Source: Planctomycetaceae bacterium (lineage in GTDB: Bacteria > Planctomycetota > Planctomycetia > Planctomycetales > Planctomycetaceae). Taken from it: 5,078 nt of DNA. Each line of letters begins with the position of its first letter. Within the stretch, counting starts at the first letter, position 1. Made by a program: the position numbers and the translations under genes. Shown piece by piece: positions 1 to 5,078 of this stretch. The notes beneath the pieces were generated by a model. The model did not search any database, had not been told where the DNA came from, and saw only the letters and a list, made by a program, of their open reading frames with translations. Where the stretch lies: assembly GCA_029259875.1 (NCBI GenBank), contig JAJDEK010000545.1:1-5078 (forward strand), read 5' to 3'.

Positions 1-683
1 GCGGTTCCTGCCAATCCACGCACAATTTGTCGGGGAGTCACTCCAAAGTTTTGTACTGTTGAATCCAATTCTTTAATTGACTTGCGGCTGATTTGTTTCC
101 AGTCTTCCACTCCGCCGGGATTCACAATTTTGATTGTATAACCTTTGGCTGATTCCAGAAGCCAGGCACAATATGCGTCCAGCGCGTTCTGATCCTGGTT
201 TCGTAAATGTTTCATTACGAAATGATTATTCCCAAACAATAAGTAAAAACCTTTGTCGAGAATTGGTGTGTCTTGCAGTTCTTCGTGTGCATGTCGCGCG
301 TGTAAACCGGGAATTGCCGCATCCATGGCCGTTGTATATCCGATGCTGGCAAACAGATAACCAGTGGCAAACGTACTGGGAACGACACCACCCGTTCCAG
401 AACGCGTATGTTCGCTACGGTAGATGGGGGGCGCCTGACGTTTCAATTCAGGCGTCATTTTGCGGCCTGCATTCACTTTGGGACCGGCGATATGGCAGTG
501 CATGTCAATGCCACCGGGCATCACTACATAACCTGTGGCATCCAGAGTCTTTCCCGAATAAGAATCTGCATTTTTCGGTCTCGAAATAATCTTTCCATCT
601 TGGATCCACAGGTCGCGCACTTCGCCATTGACGCCATTTGCAGGATCATAGATGGTTCCATTTTTGATACGGAAAAGTGACAC
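1..683 (-). CDS. fhcA: Formyltransferase/hydrolase complex subunit A (formylmethanofuran dehydrogenase subunit A-like), N-terminal part, truncated by window edge
   Basis: The frame encodes 227 residues without a stop before the window edge, about 40% of a protein that is usually around 550 residues. It opens with the small beta domain of the amidohydrolase superfamily, then has the metal-binding HxH motif in PGGIDMHCHIAGPKVNAGR (His62 and His64); the AGPKVNAGR stretch is characteristic of FwdA/FmdA/FhcA. Lys185 in YTIKIVNPGG corresponds by my alignment to the carboxylated metal-bridging lysine of methanogen FwdA. In bacteria FhcA belongs to the FhcABCD complex, which releases formate from formyl-H4MPT in cytoplasmic C1 oxidation. 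The start is GTG at 683: it is preceded by AAAGG with a 6-nt spacer, and an in-frame TAA lies at 693-695, so no longer start is possible. The remaining metal ligands lie outside the window. A related dihydroorotase or hydantoinase is unlikely given the family-specific motif. Confidence 0.9.
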   Translation of the reverse strand, partial: MSLFRIKNGTIYDPANGVNGEVRDLWIQDGKIISRPKNADSYSGKTLDATGYVVMPGGIDMHCHIAGPKVNAGRKMTPELKRQAPPIYRSEHTRSGTGGVVPSTFATGYLFASIGYTTAMDAAIPGLHARHAHEELQDTPILDKGFYLLFGNNHFVMKHLRNQDQNALDAYCAWLLESAKGYTIKIVNPGGVEDWKQISRKSIKELDSTVQNFGVTPRQIVRGLAGT

Positions 684-689
684 AGTAAA

Positions 690-694
690 CCTTT
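690..694 (-). promoter_or_regulatory. Ribosome binding site of fhcA, supports GTG start
   Basis: AAAGG lies 6 nt upstream of the GTG at 683. Together with the in-frame TAA just upstream, it fixes a start that an ATG-only gene caller would miss. Confidence 0.65.
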
Positions 695-701
695 AATAGC
701 A

Positions 702-707
702 ATTGTA
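702..707 (-). promoter_or_regulatory. Possible -10 element in the fmdB-fhcA gap
   Basis: TACAAT matches five of six bases of the sigma-70 -10 consensus and lies about 18 nt before the fhcA start. I find no good -35 hexamer at 16-18 nt, and there is no extended TGn. A promoter here would leave only a very short leader, just enough for the AAAGG site. In this AT-rich gap the match may be chance. Confidence 0.2.
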
Positions 708-746
708 GCGTGAATGAGCAGCTAATTGATCAGGGTAAGACTTAAT

Positions 747-1001
747 TTAGTGACGACAGCAGTTCGAGCGACCACATCCAGGGTCAGCAATGGGAAGTTC
801 CGACTTTTTACTGGAACTTTCTCCTTTGAATAACAGTCCTCCGGAAATTAATCGTTCAACAGAGGCTGAGGCTGAAGTGTCTTCCAGGGGGATCTCAGCT
901 TTTTGGCAGAGTTCTCCCCACGTTTTTAGCGATTCTTGCATTCGGTGGCTGACTTCAATCGTTTTGCCGTTGGATTCGCAAAAATATTCATAAGTGATCA
1001 T
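747..1001 (-). CDS. FmdB-family small zinc-ribbon-like protein, divergent
   Basis: This 84-residue protein begins MITYEYFC and carries SVERLISGG at residues 47-55, the two landmarks of the FmdB family (CxxC_CxxC_SSSS domain). Canonical members hold two CxxC knuckles. Here the first is C8-x-x-N11 and the second is reduced to a single Cys32, so only two of four ligands remain. The C-terminal tail has Cys76, Cys81, Cys82 and His84, which could supply metal ligands instead. The middle (residues 24-42, TWGELCQKAEIPLEDT) is longer than in typical members. Function is unknown; the 'regulatory protein FmdB' label comes from a formamidase gene cluster, not from formylmethanofuran dehydrogenase. The gene starts 30 bp after the permease gene and ends 63 bp before fhcA. 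The ribosome site is weak (GGA, about 10 nt upstream). Confidence 0.75.
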   Translation of the reverse strand: MITYEYFCESNGKTIEVSHRMQESLKTWGELCQKAEIPLEDTSASASVERLISGGLLFKGESSSKKSELPIADPGCGRSNCCRH

Positions 1002-1031
1002 ACTGGGTTTTCCATTAAATAATGAGAGAAA

Positions 1032-2024
1032 CTATCCGGAGGTCTGTTTAGCTTGCTGGAGTGCCCTGCGTTTTTGGGCATAGCTTTTGACAAGCTCATC
1101 GGTGATCACTCCGATTAATATCACGACTCCAATGATAGCAAATTCTAGTTGAGATGGAATCCCTAACATCGTAATGGAATTGCGGAGAACGCGCATCAAT
1201 GCTGCACCAATGATAACACCTAAAATAGATCCTTCCCCTCCTCGAATACTACAGCCTCCCAGGACGGCAGCTGCAATGGCGTATAACTCATAAAAATTGC
1301 CGATTCCCTCAGGTTGTACTGAATTGATATCGAGGGCAAATAATACTCCACCCACTCCAGCCAGAAAAGAGCAGATGACATATGCCATAATGACGACACG
1401 GTCCGTTTTAATTCCAGAATACCGTGCGGCGACTTCATTATTTCCGATCGCTTTCAGGTAGCGACCAAAAATCGTTTTGTTCAAAAAGAAAGCAGCAACA
1501 AGCGCCAGGCCGAGCATAATTAGAAAGGGGACAGGAAGTTTGAAGCCTTCAATGAAGGGAAGATCAATTTTTCCGATAGCCAGGTATCGTAATCCCGCAT
1601 ACGTTGTGCCAAACCCCTGAGTCTCATCTTGTGTGATGCCTCTGGCGATTCCTCTGTAAATGAGCAGTCCGCAGAGTGTTACAACAAATGGTTGGAGTTT
1701 TAATTTTGTGATCAGCAAACCATGAAATAAACCGATGGCAATCGAGATTGTACTCACTAATAGTAATGCTGTGGTTATGGAAAACCCTTTTTCCACAAGA
1801 AGAAAAGGTAGTAAACTTCCCACCAGACAAATGACAGAACCAATAGAAAGATCAATTCCTCCGGAAATGATCACAAAAGCAACGCCGATACTGATGATCC
1901 CAAATAAAGAAGTTAATCGAATCACGTTTTGCATATTGTAAGCAGAGAAAAAATTCTCGTTAGAAATTGCTGTAACAATGCATACAACAATCAATAAGAT
2001 TAAAATGCCCAATACTTTTTTCAT
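1032..2024 (-). CDS. rbsC: CUT2-family sugar ABC transporter permease (RbsC-type)
   Basis: A 330-residue hydrophobic protein of normal length for RbsC-type permeases (BPD_transp_2 family), which form a homodimeric pore in the inner membrane. The first membrane segment spans about residues 3-20. The family motif GGIDLSIGS lies at 55-63, IGNNEVAARYSGI at 193-205, and the cytoplasmic ATPase-coupling region AAVLGGCSIRGGEGS at 252-266. I count about eight to ten membrane segments, ending in a basic cytoplasmic tail (YAQKRRALQQAKQ). The ATG at 2024 is chosen because the first transmembrane helix follows immediately; the ribosome site is weak (AAGAA, about 8 nt upstream). It lies 46 bp after the ATPase gene and 30 bp before the fmdB-like gene. 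The family is certain; the sugar, and therefore the rbsC name, is not. Confidence 0.92.
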   Translation of the reverse strand: MKKVLGILILLIVVCIVTAISNENFFSAYNMQNVIRLTSLFGIISIGVAFVIISGGIDLSIGSVICLVGSLLPFLLVEKGFSITTALLLVSTISIAIGLFHGLLITKLKLQPFVVTLCGLLIYRGIARGITQDETQGFGTTYAGLRYLAIGKIDLPFIEGFKLPVPFLIMLGLALVAAFFLNKTIFGRYLKAIGNNEVAARYSGIKTDRVVIMAYVICSFLAGVGGVLFALDINSVQPEGIGNFYELYAIAAAVLGGCSIRGGEGSILGVIIGAALMRVLRNSITMLGIPSQLEFAIIGVVILIGVITDELVKSYAQKRRALQQAKQTSG

Positions 2025-2070
2025 GATTCAAATTCTTAAGATGAGTTTTATTTTTGATAATAAAATGAAA

Positions 2071-3603
2071 TCAAGTTTTGACAGGTTCTCTGATTTGACC
2101 GGTTGCAAGTTGCATAATTGACTCTTCACTCATTTCTTCACGAGAGAGTTCTCCCGTTAGTTTGCCTTCATGCATTACCAGTACACGGTCAGAAATACCA
2201 AGGATCTCTTCCAGATCACTGCTGACAAATAAGATCGCCATCCCTTTCGACGCCAGCTCAACCATTAGATGATAGATTTCTTCTTTGGCTCCCACATCGA
2301 CACCGCGTGTTGGCTCGTCCAGCAGCAAGACAGCCGGACTCATTGCCAGCCATTTTCCTAACACGACTTTTTGCTGGTTTCCACCGGATAAAAACTGAAT
2401 GATTTGGCGATCATTTGGTGTTTTGATTTTCATTGCTGAAATCATCTCTTTTGTGAGGTTTCGCTCCTGAGCAAAATTAATGATACCGAGAGGCTTCTGA
2501 TCACGAGAAACACTTGCCAGGCTCATATTTTCCCGTACAGCCATTTCCAAAATCAATCCTTGTAGTTTTCGATCTTCGGGAACCAGTGCCAAACCGGCTC
2601 TAATCGCGTCTTTGGGAGAATGTATGTGTATTTCTTGACCATTGACGTAAATGGCGCCGTCACGGGGAGTATCAATTCCAAACAGGACCTGCATTAGTTC
2701 TGTTCTACCTGCACCAACCAGACCGGCGATTCCAACAACCTCATTTTTTTTGAGTGAAAAATTAATTTGATGGTTGGGGTTTACTGGTGTTCGAAGGTTT
2801 TTCACTTCGAGTACTACCTCACCTGGTTGGTGCGAAGTGTGCGGAAAAAACTGTGAGACATTGCGGCCTACCATCATCTGAACCATTTGATCATGTGATA
2901 TCGAAGCACGATCTAGATCGCCAGCATTTTCTCCATCACGCAGAACGACGACACGATCAGCAAGTTCATTCACTTCACCCAAACGGTGTGAAATATAGAT
3001 AATGCTGACTCCTTGGGCTTTCAATTCTCGAATTACAGCAAAGAGGGCTTCCGATTCATGCAGCGACAGTGATGAAGTCGGTTCATCCATAATCAGGATG
3101 CGTGCGTTGATCGAGAGCGCTTTGGCGATTTCCACCATTTGTTGCTGTCCGACTGTGAGGAGCCCCACAAGCGTCTGGGGAGAGAGATTCAAGCCAACTC
3201 GTTTCAGCAACTTTTCTGATTCGATATAAGTTTGTGTTCGATTGATGATTCCCCAGGAGTTTGGTTCACGGCCTAGAAAAATATTGGCTGCAATATCCAG
3301 ATTTTCTGAAAGGTTTAATTCTTGATGAATGAGTGCGATTCCAAAAGTGAGTGCTTCTTCAACAGTCGAAATCGAAACGGTTTTCCCATCAATGATTAGG
3401 GATCCAGAATCGGGGGTTTGCACACCCGCTAGAATTTTCATCAAGGTACTTTTGCCAGCACCGTTCTCACCAATGACTGCCAACGCTTCACCCTGATTTA
3501 AAGTCAGGCTGACCTGATTCAGAGCTTTCACGCCAGGGAACTGTTTCGTAACTTGACGTACTTCCAGCAGAACTGCCGGTGAGGCGGAGTCGTTTTTATT
3601 CAT
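2071..3603 (-). CDS. rbsA: CUT2-family sugar ABC transporter ATP-binding protein (RbsA/MglA-type, two fused nucleotide-binding domains)
   Basis: The 510-residue product resembles RbsA (about 500). Domain 1 has Walker [10 protein letters not shown] (45-53), signature TVGQQQ (150-155), Walker B LIMDEP (170-175) and the switch histidine His206. Domain 2 has a degenerate Walker [10 protein letters not shown] (294-302, Arg in place of the lysine), signature LSGGNQQK (405-412) and Walker B LLLDEP (426-431). This asymmetry is normal for the family: Walker A of domain 1 pairs with the signature of domain 2 to form the catalytic site. The ATPase drives uptake through the RbsC-type permease at the cytoplasmic face. 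I chose ATG at 3603 over an ATG at 3708. The upstream 35 codons are read out of frame from the binding-protein gene and give an implausible lysine/arginine-rich leader. The start overlaps the upstream stop in ATGAATAA (8 bp), suggesting translational coupling; AAAGG lies only 3 nt upstream. Confidence 0.94.
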   Translation of the reverse strand: MNKNDSASPAVLLEVRQVTKQFPGVKALNQVSLTLNQGEALAVIGENGAGKSTLMKILAGVQTPDSGSLIIDGKTVSISTVEEALTFGIALIHQELNLSENLDIAANIFLGREPNSWGIINRTQTYIESEKLLKRVGLNLSPQTLVGLLTVGQQQMVEIAKALSINARILIMDEPTSSLSLHESEALFAVIRELKAQGVSIIYISHRLGEVNELADRVVVLRDGENAGDLDRASISHDQMVQMMVGRNVSQFFPHTSHQPGEVVLEVKNLRTPVNPNHQINFSLKKNEVVGIAGLVGAGRTELMQVLFGIDTPRDGAIYVNGQEIHIHSPKDAIRAGLALVPEDRKLQGLILEMAVRENMSLASVSRDQKPLGIINFAQERNLTKEMISAMKIKTPNDRQIIQFLSGGNQQKVVLGKWLAMSPAVLLLDEPTRGVDVGAKEEIYHLMVELASKGMAILFVSSDLEEILGISDRVLVMHEGKLTGELSREEMSEESIMQLATGQIREPVKT

Positions 3604-4798
3604 CCGCCTTTGCTTCTTTCTGCTTGTCTGTTGTTGTATTATTTTTCTTCGTACTGGTTTCGGTTTTACTATCGTCGGATTGCTTTTCTTCCTTTTGATA
3701 TGAATCACCTAGGATCGATTTCAGTTCAGCCCAGAATTCTTTCACATTGTCTTTTCTGATTGTTCGAGCGGGAATGAGTATGGCTTTACTTTCGGGAATG
3801 ACTGAATTATCTCCGTTTGCAAGTGCATTCAGAACGCGGACCGATTCATAGCCATAACGATACGGATTTTGAACGACTGTTCCAACTACAGTTCCATCGA
3901 CGATTCCTTGTAGACTAATTTCGTCTTCATCGAAAGAAACAACTTTGATCTCATTCAGTTTTCCTGCGTCTTTAATTGCTTCCAGACACATTGGTGGGTT
4001 GTAGGCAAATAGGCCGACCATGCACTTCAAGTTTGGATACTTGGCGATAGCGTCTTGTGCATTCGCTTTAGCTTGAGGAAAATCAAAGTCATCTAGTCGC
4101 GTATCTAAAATCGTATACTTAGCGTTTTTGATCGGCTTACTTGTGGTACTACTTTGTTTGGTGGTTTGACTTGAACTAGTCCCGTGAATCGTAGAGTTTT
4201 TGTTTTCGATTACCTGTCCAGGTTTGTCATAACGTGTGTTATCGAATGAACGATCCATCAATTCATCAATCACACCTTGTCTTCGTAAGCGGGCGTTTGC
4301 CTGCCCCAATCGTCCGACAAAGAGCATGACCTCACCTCCTTCAGGCAATGCTTCCTTAACCAACTCGCCACACATCCGACCTGCCTTATAGTTATCCATT
4401 CCAATATAACATTGGCGTGGGCTGTCGGGAGCATCCGAATCCTGAGTGATCAGAATGGAATTATCAGCGATTTCTTGCAAGAGACTACTTTGGTTATCCG
4501 GGTCGATTGGGCTGATGGCAATTCCATCGACGTTTTGTGCAAGGAGTTCCTGAACCATGCGTTTCTGATCTGCCACACCTTGGGGGGGCATTCTGACTTC
4601 CACGTTGACATCAAGATCTTCGCCTGCTTTTTCTGCTCCTTTTTGAGCAATCACCCAAAACGAAGCAATCCCGTTTGTCACGAAAGAAACGGTGTTTTTT
4701 CCATTCCCCTTTTGTTGATTGCAACCAGGGATCGCAATAGAAATACTTAATATTGTTACAAAAAGGGTGCAGTTCCGAATCAATTCGCGACAAGTCAT
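3596..4798 (-). CDS. Sugar ABC transporter substrate-binding lipoprotein (RbsB/Peripla_BP_4 type)
   Basis: A 400-residue periplasmic binding protein, longer than RbsB (about 300). The N-terminus is a hydrophobic signal with a lipobox-like IPGC, making Cys26 the probable lipidated residue. The first lobe opens [19 protein letters not shown] (37-55) and contains [10 protein letters not shown] (91-100). Later conserved blocks are GMDNYKAGR (133-141), LFAYNPPM (263-270) and SFDEDE (288-293). By eye, Asn267, Asp290 and Gln310 match RbsB ligand residues, but the RbsB Asp-Arg pair becomes Asp120-Ser121, so the ligand may not be ribose. Residues about 199-226 form a Ser/Thr/Lys-rich insertion and 367-400 a charged low-complexity tail. 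ATG at 4798 is preferred; a TTG directly upstream at 4801 is an alternative. AAGGAG lies 9 nt from ATG and 6 nt from TTG. It is the first gene of the transporter operon. Confidence 0.92.
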   Translation of the reverse strand: MTCRELIRNCTLFVTILSISIAIPGCNQQKGNGKNTVSFVTNGIASFWVIAQKGAEKAGEDLDVNVEVRMPPQGVADQKRMVQELLAQNVDGIAISPIDPDNQSSLLQEIADNSILITQDSDAPDSPRQCYIGMDNYKAGRMCGELVKEALPEGGEVMLFVGRLGQANARLRRQGVIDELMDRSFDNTRYDKPGQVIENKNSTIHGTSSSQTTKQSSTTSKPIKNAKYTILDTRLDDFDFPQAKANAQDAIAKYPNLKCMVGLFAYNPPMCLEAIKDAGKLNEIKVVSFDEDEISLQGIVDGTVVGTVVQNPYRYGYESVRVLNALANGDNSVIPESKAILIPARTIRKDNVKEFWAELKSILGDSYQKEEKQSDDSKTETSTKKNNTTTDKQKEAKADE

Positions 4799-4807
4799 CA
4801 AGCGAGG

Positions 4808-4813
4808 CTCCTT
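4808..4813 (-). promoter_or_regulatory. Ribosome binding site of the binding-protein gene
   Basis: AAGGAG is the strongest Shine-Dalgarno match in the window, as expected for the highly expressed first gene of an importer operon. The spacing is 9 nt to ATG (4798) or 6 nt to the adjacent in-frame TTG (4801), so it does not by itself decide between the two starts. Confidence 0.75.
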
Positions 4814-4849
4814 GTTTGTGTGTTGTGCGGAAGATCAGTTTGAAGATTA

Positions 4850-4869
4850 GAAAAAATCATGATTTCTTC
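4850..4869. promoter_or_regulatory. 20-bp inverted repeat, candidate operator
   Basis: A palindrome centred on TCATGA pairs at nine of ten positions per half-site (the mismatch is A4853/C4866). It lies about 50 nt upstream of the binding-protein start, inside the leader of the transporter operon. Its symmetry and size suit a dimeric repressor. No regulator gene is in the window to pair with it, and the region is AT-rich, so chance is possible. Confidence 0.35.
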
Positions 4870-4896
4870 ACGTATATGATGCAATGATTTCGTAGA

Positions 4897-4924
4897 AATA
4901 TCGACCTTAGTTGCCGAAAATCAA
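4897..4924 (-). promoter_or_regulatory. Weak candidate promoter, proximal
   Basis: TTGATT (4919-4924) and GATATT (4897-4902) are separated by 16 bp; each matches four of six bases of the sigma-70 consensus. An A/T-run region lies directly upstream (about 4925-4945) and could act as an UP element. Planctomycete promoters are poorly defined, so this is only a candidate. Confidence 0.2.
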
Positions 4925-4972
4925 AAAAATAAAAATGAATACCATCTAGTTTTCAATGGGGCAAGTACCTGT

Positions 4973-4993
4973 TATCATGAATGATAGATCTAT
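4973..4993. promoter_or_regulatory. Overlapping inverted repeats near the distal promoter, candidate operator
   Basis: Two short palindromes overlap here. TATCAT and ATGATA are separated by 2 nt (4973-4986), and ATAGATCTAT is a perfect 10-bp palindrome (4984-4993). They lie just downstream of the extended -10 candidate at 5005-5013, around and after its expected transcription start, where a repressor would block initiation. The heptamer ATCATGA recurs in the inverted repeat at 4850-4869. Confidence 0.3.
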
Positions 4994-5004
4994 TCAGTGG
5001 ATCC

Positions 5005-5013
5005 AGTATAGCA
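5005..5013 (-). promoter_or_regulatory. Candidate extended -10 promoter element, distal
   Basis: TGCTATACT reads as an extended -10 (TGn followed by TATACT, five of six consensus bases). The hexamer 17 bp upstream is a poor -35, which extended -10 promoters tolerate. Initiation here would give a leader of about 200 nt for the transporter operon. Confidence 0.35.
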
Positions 5014-5078
5014 TAATTAAGACTTTCCTATTTTACGGACTGATGTGAAAAGGCTCATTCTTTTTTTCATACCGACTG

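Noticed and set aside
294..312. Search for CRISPR arrays, insertion sequences, tRNAs or long repeats across the window
   Set aside because: No direct repeats with regular spacing, no transposase frames and no cloverleaf-like sequence were seen anywhere; the coordinates given are only a placeholder within the scanned window.
134..589. A 151-codon plus-strand open frame
   Set aside because: It lies antisense to fhcA, whose minus-strand reading has a clear family match. The plus-strand product has no recognisable domain, and the base bias follows fhcA codons.
408..680. A 90-codon plus-strand open frame
   Set aside because: It is also antisense to fhcA and overlaps the other plus-strand frame; it has no domain signal.
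790..993. A plus-strand open frame of 67 codons
   Set aside because: It is complementary to the FmdB-like gene, which has recognisable family motifs on the minus strand.
2862..2940. Degenerate second Walker A of the ATPase considered as a sign of gene decay
   Set aside because: Loss of the lysine in the second nucleotide-binding domain is the normal state in RbsA/MglA/XylG-type fused ATPases; all other motifs are intact.
4412..4750. A 112-codon plus-strand open frame opposite the binding-protein gene
   Set aside because: The minus-strand gene is certain. The plus-strand product is unrecognisable and lacks a convincing ribosome site.
4799..4801. TTG as the start codon of the binding protein
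   Set aside because: It is in frame and 6 nt from AAGGAG, but the immediately following ATG at 4798 is a better codon with acceptable 9-nt spacing; the difference is one residue.
5046..5071. TGAAAA and TTTTCA arms with a T-run, considered as a terminator of a neighbouring gene
   Set aside because: The stem is short and A/T-only with a long loop, so it would be too weak for an intrinsic terminator. No gene end is visible beside it.

Overview
All five protein genes in this window lie on the minus strand, so transcription runs from high to low coordinates. The content points to a planctomycete with moderate G+C. The leftmost gene is the N-terminal part of FhcA, the amidohydrolase-like subunit of the formyltransferase/hydrolase complex of tetrahydromethanopterin (H4MPT)-linked C1 metabolism. 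Outside methanogens and methylotrophic proteobacteria, this pathway is known mainly from Planctomycetes. The divergent FmdB-type small protein fits this assignment. Genus is not determinable by eye.

Layout in the direction of transcription: an AT-rich leader (about 5078-4799) carries candidate promoters and inverted repeats. A lipoprotein sugar-binding protein follows (4798-3596). It overlaps by 8 bp a two-domain RbsA/MglA-type ATPase (3603-2071). After 46 bp comes an RbsC-type permease (2024-1032). After 30 bp comes a small FmdB-family protein (1001-747). After 63 bp comes fhcA, which starts with GTG at 683 and runs off the left edge. I see no convincing terminator hairpin between any of these genes.

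The first three genes form a complete CUT2-type (ribose/galactose/xylose class) ABC importer. The binding protein is tethered outside the inner membrane and captures a sugar-like ligand, two permease copies form the pore, and the fused double ATPase powers import. The substrate cannot be read from sequence. The binding protein keeps several pocket positions of E. coli RbsB but appears to lack one ribose-contacting arginine, so ribose should not be assumed. No sugar kinase, isomerase or LacI-type regulator lies in the window. The last two genes are a small protein of unknown function and a C1-pathway enzyme. Whether they share a transcript with the transporter is the main open question.

The window is mostly ordinary in gene content. 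The points worth a second look are the transporter/fhcA co-orientation, a low-complexity insertion and charged tail in the binding protein, an FmdB protein that lost half its cysteine knuckles but has a Cys-rich tail, and palindromes in the leader.
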